Positions 8,476 through 16,444 are shown, counted from the stretch's first letter. The stretch is DNA of 36,926 bases from Rikenella microfusus (GCA_020719385.1 DYQK01000023.1:1-36926); one strand, 5' to 3'. Translations and numbers: made by a program. Notes: generated by a model from the letters alone, not told the origin.

Positions 8476-10143
8476 TTATTTTCGTTTAATTTTAATGACT
8501 TGTCCTGGTTTTAACTTTCGCACATCTCGTTCCGAGAAATTATTCAGTTGCATTACATCTCGAACCGTTACTCCCGAATACATTTTTACAATATTCGGCA
8601 ACACATCTCCCGATTTCAAAGTATAATAAACGAAACTTTCGTCAATAGAAGCAGACGTAGTTACGTAATTTTTATTTGCAGAGGCAAGATTCTGAACAGC
8701 CGTTTTGTTTAACATTTCCTGTTTCTGTTCGTTTGTCATTGCATCAATGTCTTTGTATTGAGAAACTTTGTTATTCGGAACGTAGACAATAATTTTTTGT
8801 CCGATTTGGAGTCTTTTTGCGTTAGTTTGATTCCACATTTTTAACTCGTTGAGCGAAACATTGTACCAAGTAGCAATAAAACCGTAATTATCTCCTTGCT
8901 TGACGTTGTAAATTAACTTCGTTTTATTCGCAACAGAAGTAGGATTAAACTCTGGAATGTCAGATTCGTCATTCGAGACAGAAGTTTTTGAGGATTTTTT
9001 CGATTTCGAGTCATTTTTTTTATTCGAAGTAGAGGAAACGAAATTTCTTTCTGAAGTCAAAAGTAAAGAATCTTTGTAATGATAAATTTCCTGTTCGCGT
9101 GCGGCAAACTGCGAAGCTTTATTAGCAGGCAATTTCAACGCATAAGGTTTAGAATTCGCAGGAATAATATCTTTTTTGTATTGCGGATTCAAATCTCGCA
9201 GTTGTTCAATGTTGATTCCCAAAATATCTGCCACTTGTTGAAGGTGTAATTTTTGAGTAACCATAACCGTGTCGTTGATTTGCGTCTGAATTTTTACGGG
9301 AGAAAGATTATGTTCCTTGTAATAATGTCCGAAATAAATTGCTGCGATGTATGCAGGAACGTAATTTCGCGTGTCGTAGGGCAAATATGGATAAATATCC
9401 CAATAATTTGTCTTGCCTTTTGCGCGTTTTATTGCTCTGTTGACAATTCCTGGTCCGCAATTATAAGCGGCAAGCACCAAGTTCCAGTCGCCGTAGATGG
9501 CATAAAGGTCTTTGAAATATTTCGCTGCTGCTTCGGTGGCTTTGTATGGGTCTCGTCTTTCATCAATAAACGAATTTATCTCAAGACTGTACATTTTCGC
9601 CGTTCCGTACATAAATTGCCAAATTCCTGTTGCCCCTGCATAAGAAACTGCCTTCGGATTCAGGGCAGACTCAATAATCGAAACGTATTTTAATTCTAAC
9701 GGAATGCCGTAATTATCAAAGACTTCCTCAAAAATCGGAAAATAATGCTCCATTAAACCCAACATTACCTCGGAGGAAACACGGCTGCGTTGTGTGTAAA
9801 GTTTAATCCATTTTTTTACAACATCATTATACGAAACGTCAACAAGACACGGAATTTTTTTCAAACGATTGATATAAACTGAATCAGGAAGGTCTGAGAC
9901 AGTAAAATTTGCTCCTCGACGAGAAGAATCTTGCATTTTCAGTGAATTTTGCACATAAAACAAACTCAAGAGACTGTCAAAATTTCTCTCGATTCTTGTA
10001 TTACTCAAATCGCCCACAGGAATATTCACAATGGGAATTGTATCTCTAACAGCAGTTGAGTCTTTGTGCGACAAGAAAGCAAAACTCGATAAAGACTGCA
10101 AAATCACAACAAAGAAAAATAACACTTGTGCAGTTTTTCTCAT
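8476..10143 (-). CDS. mltD: Membrane-bound lytic murein transglycosylase D-like protein with LysM domains
   Basis: 555-residue exported enzyme that cleaves the MurNAc-GlcNAc bond of peptidoglycan with 1,6-anhydro product formation. A signal peptide (MRKTAQVLFFFVVILQSL) precedes a catalytic SLT domain with Glu158 in IIESALNP, followed by GATGIWQFM, then YGDWNLVLAAYNCGPG and TRNYVPAYIAA, all hallmarks of the MltD family. Three LysM-type segments follow: one degenerate after VTQKLHLQQVADI, then YNVKQGDNYGFIATWYNVS, then YYTLKSGDVLPNIVKMYSG at the C-terminus. A Ser/Lys-rich linker separates the first and second. The ATG at 10143 gives a clean signal peptide; an ATG at 10176 would add 11 residues. 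Confidence 0.92.
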   Translation of the reverse strand: MRKTAQVLFFFVVILQSLSSFAFLSHKDSTAVRDTIPIVNIPVGDLSNTRIERNFDSLLSLFYVQNSLKMQDSSRRGANFTVSDLPDSVYINRLKKIPCLVDVSYNDVVKKWIKLYTQRSRVSSEVMLGLMEHYFPIFEEVFDNYGIPLELKYVSIIESALNPKAVSYAGATGIWQFMYGTAKMYSLEINSFIDERRDPYKATEAAAKYFKDLYAIYGDWNLVLAAYNCGPGIVNRAIKRAKGKTNYWDIYPYLPYDTRNYVPAYIAAIYFGHYYKEHNLSPVKIQTQINDTVMVTQKLHLQQVADILGINIEQLRDLNPQYKKDIIPANSKPYALKLPANKASQFAAREQEIYHYKDSLLLTSERNFVSSTSNKKNDSKSKKSSKTSVSNDESDIPEFNPTSVANKTKLIYNVKQGDNYGFIATWYNVSLNELKMWNQTNAKRLQIGQKIIVYVPNNKVSQYKDIDAMTNEQKQEMLNKTAVQNLASANKNYVTTSASIDESFVYYTLKSGDVLPNIVKMYSGVTVRDVMQLNNFSERDVRKLKPGQVIKIKRK

Positions 10144-10212
10144 AATTAAGTGGTTATTAGTAATTAAATTAAACAAATTTTATTTTTCACTTTTCGAAAA
10201 AATGAAAAAAAT

Positions 10213-11094
10213 TTATATTTTTGTGAATAATTTTTCTATCAAAATAAAAATTTCTGTACAATTTTTATCCCTTTTTATATCTGTTTTATCTAAATATATT
10301 CCATTTTTGTAAAAAACTGCATTTGATTTTCCTTCTTTTTTATCAATTAATTGTCCCGCAACTCCAATTATTGCTTTATTATTTTTTGCTTTTTCAGGAA
10401 TAGTCGTTACAGACGTTTTATATTTTGAGACAAAACTTTCTACATCAGTCAAAGTTGTTGAGTTATATTTTTTCATTAGCGGCAATATTATATTTTCAAT
10501 AGTTACTTTACTTTCTTCATTTACAACATATAAACCCAATTCTGAAGAATAGTTTAATTTACCAAATTCAGAATCTACGTTAATATTTACACTCAATATT
10601 TCATTATGTTTCAAATTTGCAGATTCTGTAATATAATCTTTAATTTCGTTTTTTAAATATTTCTCTTGATTTTCTAAATTTTCGTCAGCATCCAACATAA
10701 TAAAAAACCCACATTTATCAATAACTTTTTCTTTTGCATAAGGATTTTTTATTGGTTCTAAATAATTTATTACAGAATTTTTGAAAGTCTCTTTTACTTT
10801 CGTTAAACTTCCTGCGGTAATAATAATTACAAAATCGCCATTTTTATTTTTCAAAATTCTTGGAAAAAATAAACGGATGTGGCGAATTGTTGGCAATTTT
10901 TCACTTAATTCTTTTTCTTCAATAATGTTTTCTGAAATTAATTTTTTCATTTGATGCTCAAGAATCGTTTTTAATGGCGAAACTAAATTTTGTAAAGGTG
11001 CATCACAAGCATCGTAATCAAAACTTCTGAGTAACCTAAATAAAAAAGCGGAATCGTGTTCGCCTTCACAAATACAAATAATTGCTTTACTCAT
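10213..11094 (-). CDS. TOPRIM-like protein, candidate nuclease effector of the LRR-ATPase operon
   Basis: 293 residues. The start MSKAIICICEGEHDSAFLF carries the TOPRIM glutamate (E10), and FFIMLDADEN supplies the DxD pair (D135, D137), matching the metal-binding layout of TOPRIM domains. This is the pattern of the small TOPRIM-like families (DUF3226, DUF4276, DUF4435) that sit beside AAA15/OLD-type ATPases, as AriB does beside AriA in PARIS. The start overlaps the stop of the upstream ATPase by one base (TAATG), so translation is coupled. It is the last gene of a three-gene operon. I infer a nuclease effector controlled by the ATPase. The exact DUF family is not certain, and TOPRIM domains in this setting are not always catalytically active. 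Confidence 0.65.
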   Translation of the reverse strand: MSKAIICICEGEHDSAFLFRLLRSFDYDACDAPLQNLVSPLKTILEHQMKKLISENIIEEKELSEKLPTIRHIRLFFPRILKNKNGDFVIIITAGSLTKVKETFKNSVINYLEPIKNPYAKEKVIDKCGFFIMLDADENLENQEKYLKNEIKDYITESANLKHNEILSVNINVDSEFGKLNYSSELGLYVVNEESKVTIENIILPLMKKYNSTTLTDVESFVSKYKTSVTTIPEKAKNNKAIIGVAGQLIDKKEGKSNAVFYKNGIYLDKTDIKRDKNCTEIFILIEKLFTKI

Positions 11095-12866
11095 TATTTT
11101 CCCCTCCTTAAATCTACGTCCATACTTTTAATTAATCTTGCGTATAATTGACCTTCAGCAAATTGAACGACAAGATTATCATTTTCTCTCGTTATGGTGT
11201 AACCTGAAATTTTTTGCAAATTATTTTTATTCGCAAAAAACGCATCGATACATTCCTTGCTGTGCGAGGTAAGAAAAACCTGAACATTAAACAACAACGA
11301 CAAATCAATGATAAAACCTGCATATTCAACTAAATTTTTGAAATCAATACCGTTTTCAAACTCGTCAATTAATAAAACGCCGTTTTCCACAGACGCAAAT
11401 TGCAACGCAATAGCGAACATTCGTTGCATTCCGTCTCCGTATTCGGTTAAATCTCTTGCTTCAGCAAATCGAACATCGCTAACTTTAAATCGAATATCGT
11501 TCTCTTCGAGAGTTAAAGTGATATTTTCGATATTTGAGTCAACTTTTTCGTTTATATATTTTATAATTTTTTCGAAACTTTTTTTGTCAACACTTTTATT
11601 ATGTGCGTCTTTTGTTTTTTCTCGAAGTTGATAAATAAACGGACTAAAATACTCTATTTTACAAAGATTTCGAATTACACGGTAAACAATTTTATGTTTT
11701 GAAAATTTTTCACCAAATAAATGAATTTTAGTTTTTAAACCAGAAATATTTCCCCATTTCGACTTACCGTCATCCTGAATAAACGAATTTATTTTGTAAG
11801 AAATACGATAAGAAGGATTATTTTCGGTTTCCTCTAACGAATCGAATTTTAAAATTTCGATTTTTACATTTTTTTCACTAAAAATTCCTTCGATTTCGAT
11901 TGTTTCGAGAGTATGTTTTTTCAAAAACGACAAAGAAATATCTTTTAAACTTATATATTTTGCCCTCATTCTTTGCAATTCTATATAATTTCCAAAATCA
12001 TTCTGACTGCAAAGCAGATAAATTGCTTCCAACAACGAAGTTTTGCCCGAATTGTTTAAACCTGCAATGATATTAATTTTGTTTAAATTTTTAAACTGCA
12101 AACCCGACAACGCTTTATATTGTTTAATATTAATTTCTTTGAAATGCGTTTCTAAACTTTCAAACGTAATATATTTTTCTGAAGTATTTTCTTCCCAATC
12201 TTTTATTGGTTCATTTTTTTGAAAATATTTTCGAATTTCCTTTTTCCCTTTTGCGATAATTCCAACAGGAACATTCTCGATGGGATTATTTTCAAAGATA
12301 GAATTAAAATTGCCCAAATATGGAAAATCAAGAATCCATTCAGGTAGGATTTTTATTTTATTATTTTCCAACCAAAGTTCGCTTAAATTTTTCAGTTCGC
12401 TTAATGCAGAAATATCAACAATTTTATTCTTACTTAAAAATAATTTTTCCAATTTTTTTAGTTCGCCTAATGCAGAAATATCAATAATTTGATTATACCA
12501 CAACCACAAATCTTTTAAATTTGTTAATTCCTTTAATATTGAAATATCAGTTATTTTACAATCAGCTAAATTTAAATATGTTAAATTTTTTAAATTTCTT
12601 AGTGAAGAGATGTCTGTAATTTGATTATAACTTAAATTTAATCTTGTTAAATTTGTCAGATTTTTTAATACAGAAATATCTTTTATTTGATTTTTCGTTA
12701 AATTTAATATTTCCAATTTTTTAAAATTTTTTAAAATTTCAATATCTGAAATATCTAAAAAAGTTAAACTTAACGAAATAACGTTTTCGTTAATATCAAC
12801 TTTATATTCAAGATTTTTATTCAGTTTAGTTTCTATTTCTTTTATAATTTCCAAATCGGTTTTCAT
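11094..12866 (-). CDS. Leucine-rich repeat / ABC-type AAA15 ATPase fusion protein
   Basis: 590 residues. About residues 45-190 are 22-residue leucine-rich repeats of the type NLxxLxLxxNxIxDISxLxxL. The LRR cap ends ENNPIENVPVGIIAKGKKE, then IRKYFQK, the linker seen after LRRs in bacterial Roco proteins. There is no Roc GTPase after it. Instead comes a complete OLD/AAA15-type ATPase: FKEINIKQYKAL, Walker A GLNNSGKT (269-276), ABC signature-like YGDGMQRMFAIAL near 477, Walker B VLLIDEFENGID with D501-E502, and an H-loop TSHS with H535. There is no TOPRIM domain in this chain; it is encoded by the next gene. The gene overlaps the upstream LRR gene by ATGA and the downstream gene by TAATG. A role in sensing and anti-phage or anti-plasmid defence is inferred. 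Confidence 0.85.
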   Translation of the reverse strand: MKTDLEIIKEIETKLNKNLEYKVDINENVISLSLTFLDISDIEILKNFKKLEILNLTKNQIKDISVLKNLTNLTRLNLSYNQITDISSLRNLKNLTYLNLADCKITDISILKELTNLKDLWLWYNQIIDISALGELKKLEKLFLSKNKIVDISALSELKNLSELWLENNKIKILPEWILDFPYLGNFNSIFENNPIENVPVGIIAKGKKEIRKYFQKNEPIKDWEENTSEKYITFESLETHFKEINIKQYKALSGLQFKNLNKINIIAGLNNSGKTSLLEAIYLLCSQNDFGNYIELQRMRAKYISLKDISLSFLKKHTLETIEIEGIFSEKNVKIEILKFDSLEETENNPSYRISYKINSFIQDDGKSKWGNISGLKTKIHLFGEKFSKHKIVYRVIRNLCKIEYFSPFIYQLREKTKDAHNKSVDKKSFEKIIKYINEKVDSNIENITLTLEENDIRFKVSDVRFAEARDLTEYGDGMQRMFAIALQFASVENGVLLIDEFENGIDFKNLVEYAGFIIDLSLLFNVQVFLTSHSKECIDAFFANKNNLQKISGYTITRENDNLVVQFAEGQLYARLIKSMDVDLRRGK

Positions 12867-13633
12867 AAATTTTTAAAAATTAACAATTTTTTTTGTGAAA
12901 AAAATTTGCGAATCTGATTTTTGCCCTTCAAAATTACATTTACAGGAATATTCTCAAAATCGTTATTTTCCAAAAATATTCCGTTTTTGTGTGCGGCGGG
13001 TTTCCAATAAATATTCGCTTCAAAATCTAAAAGAAATTCAGGGAAAATTTTTAAACAGTTTTTTTGCAAATACAAATATTTGATATTTTTCATCTCGCAC
13101 AATGCCGAAATATCGGCAATTTGATTATTTGATAAATAAAGTTCGTTGAGATTTTTTAATTCTCGTAAAACCGAAATATCAACAATTTGATTTTCGTTTA
13201 AAATTAAAATTTCCAAATTTTTTAGATTTTGCAAAACCGAAACATTCGAAACTTCATTTTTCGAAACATCTAAGTTCGTTAAATTTTCTAAATTTCGCAA
13301 GTTTTCAATATTCGAAATAAAATTATCCGACAAATCGAGTAAAAATTTCAAATTTTTTAATTCTCGCAACGCCGAAATATCAGAAATATAATTTTTTGAT
13401 AAATCTAAACTCGTCAAATTTGTTAATTCCTGCAACGCCGAGATGTCAAAAATCTCATTTTGCGACAAATCCAAATGTTTTAAATTTTTAAACAATTTTA
13501 ACTTTTCGACTAACATTTTAACACAATGAATCTCACACGCAATAAACGAAATTCGGGTGATTTTTTCATTTTCGTCTAATTTGTAATCGACTTTTTGAAT
13601 GTTAATTTCTGTTAAAATTTCTAAATCTGTCAT
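12863..13633 (-). CDS. Stand-alone leucine-rich repeat protein, paralogous to the LRR part of the ATPase
   Basis: 256 residues. It begins MTDLEILTEINIQKVDYKLDE, parallel to the N-terminus of the downstream ATPase (MKTDLEIIKEIETKLN), followed by about seven SDS22-like repeats (NLxxLDLSxNxISDISxLxxL), one of which carries an extra residue. It ends LENNDFENIPVNVILKGKN and QIRKFFSQKK, the same cap and Roco-like linker found in the ATPase, and then stops after a few more residues. It thus looks like a duplicated sensor half without an effector. Its TGA stop overlaps the ATG of the ATPase by four bases, so the genes are translationally coupled. It may be a free sensor or decoy subunit, or a remnant of a once longer protein. 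No signal peptide, so cytoplasmic. Confidence 0.8.
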   Translation of the reverse strand: MTDLEILTEINIQKVDYKLDENEKITRISFIACEIHCVKMLVEKLKLFKNLKHLDLSQNEIFDISALQELTNLTSLDLSKNYISDISALRELKNLKFLLDLSDNFISNIENLRNLENLTNLDVSKNEVSNVSVLQNLKNLEILILNENQIVDISVLRELKNLNELYLSNNQIADISALCEMKNIKYLYLQKNCLKIFPEFLLDFEANIYWKPAAHKNGIFLENNDFENIPVNVILKGKNQIRKFFSQKKLLIFKNL

Positions 13634-13655
13634 CGTTTTAACGAAAAAATTTTTG

Positions 13656-13663
13656 CAAAAATA
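13656..13663 (-). promoter_or_regulatory. Bacteroidota -7 box for the LRR-ATPase-TOPRIM operon
   Basis: The minus strand reads TATTTTTG, 22 bases before the ATG at 13633. No strict TTTG was found at the -33 position. It is the only good promoter seen for the three-gene operon. Confidence 0.5.
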
Positions 13664-13693
13664 ATTAATTTTTTCGAGAATAAAACGAATTTT

Positions 13694-14429
13694 CTAAAAA
13701 TTAAACGTTAAACCAAACACCAAATAATGCACCAACGCAAAAGTATAAACGGCATCATTATCTGCTCCGCCTTCCAAAATTCTGTATCCCGTTTTGATTT
13801 TCAAATTCTTAATTGCTTGAATATCAACAGCAACCAACACATCTTCTGCTCTTCCTTGCGGTGCAGCTAATGCGTCTCCATCGATGAGAAAATTAAATTT
13901 CGAATGAAATTTCCACGCAAAAGAAAAATGAATCAGCGGCACAAAACCTAAATCGGTTTTCTCTGAATTTGTATTTTCATTTGACAAAGAAATTTTTGCA
14001 TCACGCACTTTTCCCGTTATTCCGAGTGCAAAATCCAACTTTTCCCGACTCAAAATTTTATATTGATACGTCAAACGGTACGAATTAAACTTCCACGTAG
14101 CCTCAAGCGGCGAATTTGCGTTATAAATTTTTCCTTGAAAAACCAAATTGCGACCAACATTTCCTGTACTTTTTCAAAGAAAACGGAGCAAAAAGTGCTA
14201 AAATCGAATGTTTCGGCGTAATATCGTACTGAATTCTTGCTCGAAAAAACGGAATAGCAGAAGTTTTTAACTCTTCAGATAACGAAAATTTTGTTCCCGC
14301 ATTTCCCGTAATTCTCACGTCATTGTAGCCCGAAAAAGCAATTCCTGATTCTAAATCAATAAAAAATTGTGCGTTAGAAAAATGACTTTTCAACAGAAAT
14401 ATCACAAAAATTATCAAAATTTTTTTCAT
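13694..14429 (-). pseudogene. Outer-membrane beta-barrel protein gene, interrupted by a frameshift
   Basis: A signal peptide (MKKILIIFVIFLLKSHFSNAQ) starts the gene at 14429. The frame runs through KHSILALFAPFSL and then into an unrelated tail that stops early. In the next frame the reading resumes at STGNVGRNLVFQGKIYNANS and continues to a C-terminal strand VFGLTFNF at 13694. Removing one base from the five-base homopolymer at 14170-14174 (A5 on the coding strand) restores a single 244-residue barrel with amphipathic strands such as FNSYRLTYQYKIL and an aromatic C-terminus. This is either a real recent frameshift or a homopolymer sequencing error. The function of the intact family is not known to me. 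The promoter is good, so the gene is probably still transcribed. Confidence 0.75.
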
Positions 14430-14466
14430 TTTAACAAAAATTAATGTTCAGAAAATCGAATTTGTG

Positions 14467-14497
14467 CAAATATAAATATTATTTTCGAAAAAACAAA
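14467..14497 (-). promoter_or_regulatory. Bacteroidota promoter of the frameshifted barrel gene
   Basis: On the minus strand TTTG (14497-14494), a 19-base spacer, then TATATTTG (14474-14467), 37 bases before the ATG. Confidence 0.65.
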
Positions 14498-14511
14498 TTT
14501 TTCGCAAAAAA

Positions 14512-14546
14512 AATAAACATCAACGCAAAAATTGTTGATGTTTATT
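14512..14546 (-). terminator. Terminator of the pspA operon
   Basis: Perfect 13-bp inverted repeat (14512-14524 and 14534-14546) with a 9-base loop. On the minus strand it is followed by a run of eight T, the form of a Rho-independent terminator. It lies 15 bases after the stop of the 54-codon gene. Confidence 0.8.
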
Positions 14547-14560
14547 GTGTAAAAAAGATG

Positions 14561-14725
14561 TTACTCTTTTTTCTTGTAAAAGTACTTATAAGCGTAATAA
14601 GCAACGATTCCCAAGAGAATAATTCCAATGGCCAGTTTTGCAATTTTAAAAAACAGCCAAACAATCACTATTAACGCAATAACGCCGCCTACGATTTTCA
14701 AAATTTGATTTAAACTTACATCCAT
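14561..14725 (-). CDS. 54-residue membrane protein downstream of pspA
   Basis: A short open frame: MDVSLNQILKIVGGVIALIV, followed by IVWLFFKIAKLAIGIILLG and IVAYYAYKYFYKKKE. It has one long or two short hydrophobic helices and a positively charged tail, so it is predicted to sit in the inner membrane. It starts 10 bases after the pspA stop and is followed at once by a strong terminator, so it is the last gene of the YbjN-like/PspA operon. By position it could act like the small membrane partners of PspA (PspB/PspC/PspG in Enterobacteria), but there is no sequence match I recognise to those. The coding case rests on the membrane-helix composition, the tight spacing and the terminator. Confidence 0.75.
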   Translation of the reverse strand: MDVSLNQILKIVGGVIALIVIVWLFFKIAKLAIGIILLGIVAYYAYKYFYKKKE

Positions 14726-14735
14726 TTTTTTCAAT

Positions 14736-15458
14736 TTACAAAGCAGGTGGAAGTTGAGTGTTTTGTCCTAATTTTGCTTTCAAAGCTGCGAGTGCATCCG
14801 AACCTGTGGTGCTGCTTTTATCCAAGGCAGACTCAATCTCGTCGTCGAGAGATTTGTTTTCGTTTGCGATGCTTCCGTATGCCTCAGCAAGTGCTTCTTG
14901 TTTCTCAACCTTCTCTTTCATTCGCTCAAGCATTGAAACCGTGCCGCTGCCGTCAATCTCGACTAACTGTTTGTTTACGTTTTTAGTTGCTTCACTCACT
15001 TTTGAACGTGCTTTGAGGGTTTGTAATTCGTTCTCATATTGGGTGATATTGGAACGTAATTTTCGAATTTGTGTATCGAGATTATTCATCGAGGTTTCGA
15101 TTTTTTGTGCCTCGCCGTCAAAACGAAGTGCGTTTTTCATTGCTTCTTCTTTTTTCACCAATGATTCTGACGCCAAACGGTCTGCATCGGCAACCGAGAT
15201 TTGTCCTGTCTGAGAACGTTGCACCAAAAGAATCGCTTTTTTCTCATATTCGCTTGACTTCTCGCGTGCCTCAGCGGCTTCGCGACGAGTGCGAATGGCG
15301 AGTGCTTTTACCTCAGCGTAGGCTTGTAAACTTTTGTCAAGGTCTTCTTTTAATTCGCGAATGCCTTGCTCTGTCATCTTGATAGGGTCTTCGAGTTTGT
15401 CAATAGCAGAATTTGCTTCTGCTTTCCCTATACTGAATAAACGACTGAAAATTCCCAT
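14736..15458 (-). CDS. pspA: PspA/IM30 family envelope stress protein
   Basis: 240-residue ESCRT-III-like coiled-coil protein that binds and stabilises stressed inner membranes. The N-terminal amphipathic helix MGIFSRLFSIGKAEANSAID is followed by LEDPIKMTEQGIRELKEDLD and long Glu/Lys/Ala-rich heptads through about residue 190, as in the family. The C-terminal region SMLERMKEKVEKQEALAEA and the end SDALAALKAKLG are also typical. The length matches PspA/Vipp1. It begins 21 bases after the stop of the YbjN-like gene and is followed 10 bases later by the small membrane protein, so the three form an operon. No PspF-like sigma54 activator is nearby. Confidence 0.9.
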   Translation of the reverse strand: MGIFSRLFSIGKAEANSAIDKLEDPIKMTEQGIRELKEDLDKSLQAYAEVKALAIRTRREAAEAREKSSEYEKKAILLVQRSQTGQISVADADRLASESLVKKEEAMKNALRFDGEAQKIETSMNNLDTQIRKLRSNITQYENELQTLKARSKVSEATKNVNKQLVEIDGSGTVSMLERMKEKVEKQEALAEAYGSIANENKSLDDEIESALDKSSTTGSDALAALKAKLGQNTQLPPAL

Positions 15459-15479
15459 AGTTAAAATGTGTTAAAAAGT

Positions 15480-15878
15480 TTATTTTTGTGCAGAAAATTC
15501 GATAATTTCGCCAGAATACTCACTCAATAATAACGAAAGTGAGTTTAATGAACTTTCTAATTCGTTCAAATCAAGATTTTCCAAAGCAAGAGTATCGCGG
15601 AAAATTACGTTTTTTCCTGCTTCATCAAGGGCGAATGCTCCGTGAATAATGTCGCGGTTTTTTATCAACAACGATTTAAAAATCGCTACATCGTCTTTTG
15701 CAACCGAAAACAAAGATTGCTCCATTACTAAGATAGGTTCAGCACAAGCAAGAACCATGTTTTTTATGCCTGCTTCTTCTTTTTCAATAACGAAAACACC
15801 ATCATTCTCGTCATCAGAGACAATAATGTAATCCAATTCTAACAGGTAACCTTTTACTTTTTGAAAGTATTTGTCCAT
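15480..15878 (-). CDS. YbjN-like (Tir-chaperone-fold) protein
   Basis: 132 residues. MDKYFQKVKGYLLELDYIIV begins an alpha-beta fold, with an acidic turn (SDDENDG), the strand VFVIEKEE, and NMVLACAEPILVMEQSLFSV followed by KDDVAIFKSLLIKNRDIIHG; the C-terminal helix LESSLNSLSLLLSEYSGEI completes it. This layout resembles YbjN and type III secretion chaperone-like proteins, which often act as small stress or folding factors. The start at 15878 is decided by a strong Shine-Dalgarno sequence, GGAGG at 15888-15884, five bases upstream, which is unusual in this window; an upstream ATG at 15938 is therefore unlikely. It is the first gene of the pspA operon. The family call is by fold-level resemblance only. 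Confidence 0.65.
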   Translation of the reverse strand: MDKYFQKVKGYLLELDYIIVSDDENDGVFVIEKEEAGIKNMVLACAEPILVMEQSLFSVAKDDVAIFKSLLIKNRDIIHGAFALDEAGKNVIFRDTLALENLDLNELESSLNSLSLLLSEYSGEIIEFSAQK

Positions 15879-15883
15879 TTTTT

Positions 15884-15888
15884 CCTCC
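15884..15888 (-). promoter_or_regulatory. Shine-Dalgarno site GGAGG deciding the start of the YbjN-like gene
   Basis: GGAGG lies five bases before the ATG at 15878. Most genes here have only A/T-rich leaders, so this is an exception that fixes the start. Confidence 0.6.
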
Positions 15889-15954
15889 AAATTTATGGTT
15901 ATACATTTGATTTTCAAAACGTTAACTCTTTTTTTCAAAGAAAATTAACTTTGC

Positions 15955-15985
15955 CAAATATAAAAAAAATATTTTAATTTTCAAA
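15955..15985 (-). promoter_or_regulatory. Bacteroidota promoter of the ybjN-pspA operon
   Basis: On the minus strand TTTG (15985-15982), a 19-base spacer, then TATATTTG (15962-15955). It leaves a leader of about 70 bases before the ATG at 15878. The 15879-16144 gap otherwise contains only A/T-rich sequence and the promoter of the HU gene. Confidence 0.6.
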
Positions 15986-16102
15986 AAAAAAAAATTAAAA
16001 AAATTTAATTTTTAACTTTTTGATTTTCAAAGAGTTATAAAAAAAATGCGAAAAATCAAGGTTTTTTTTGAGTAAAAAAACGTTTTTTTCAAAAAAAAAA
16101 TT

Positions 16103-16110
16103 TATTTTTG
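16103..16110 (+). promoter_or_regulatory. Bacteroidota -7 box for the HU gene
   Basis: TATTTTTG, 35 bases before the ATG at 16145. The upstream element is a T-run rather than a clean TTTG. Confidence 0.5.
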
Positions 16111-16144
16111 CAGCGATTATTAACCTTAATAAAGTAATTTTTAT

Positions 16145-16417
16145 ATGAACAAGAGTGAATTGATAGATGCAGTCCATGCAGAAACGCAATTATCAAAAGC
16201 AGATGTGAAAAAAGCGTTAGAATCGTTTTTGAAACAAACTGCCGAGGCGTTGAAAAAAAGAGATAAACTTACTCTCGTCGGCTTTGGTTCATTTTCCACC
16301 GTTACCCGCAAAGAGCGAATGGGCAGAAACCCACAGACAAGACAGGAAATGAAAATCGAAGCAAAAACAGTTGTCAAATTTAAACCTGGAGCAGAATTGA
16401 ACAAAGACGTTCAATAA
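16145..16417 (+). CDS. hup: HU family DNA-binding protein
   Basis: 90 residues, the standard length for HU. It starts MNKSELIDAVHAETQLSKAD with helical dimerisation region KKALESFLKQTAEALKK. The beta-arm core is LVGFGSFSTVTRKERMGRNP, followed by QTRQEMKIEAKTVVKFKPG. All conserved positions, including the GFGSF strand and the RxGRNPQT loop with the intercalating proline, are present. It bends and compacts chromosomal DNA non-specifically. It is monocistronic and ends at a strong bidirectional terminator. Confidence 0.95.
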   Translation: MNKSELIDAVHAETQLSKADVKKALESFLKQTAEALKKRDKLTLVGFGSFSTVTRKERMGRNPQTRQEMKIEAKTVVKFKPGAELNKDVQ

Positions 16418-16444
16418 CATTTTTTCTTTGTTTGTCTGAAAAAC

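Noticed and set aside
12863-13633. Regular repeats resembling a CRISPR array
   Set aside because: The period is about 66 bases and in frame, encoding 22-residue leucine-rich repeats; no identical direct repeats with unique spacers.
14444-14674. 76-codon plus-strand open frame between the barrel gene and pspA
   Set aside because: It covers the promoter of the barrel gene, the pspA-operon terminator and the minus-strand 54-codon gene; no start signal.
14758-15213. 151-codon plus-strand open frame opposite pspA
   Set aside because: Serine-rich antisense shadow of the PspA coiled coil without promoter or homology.
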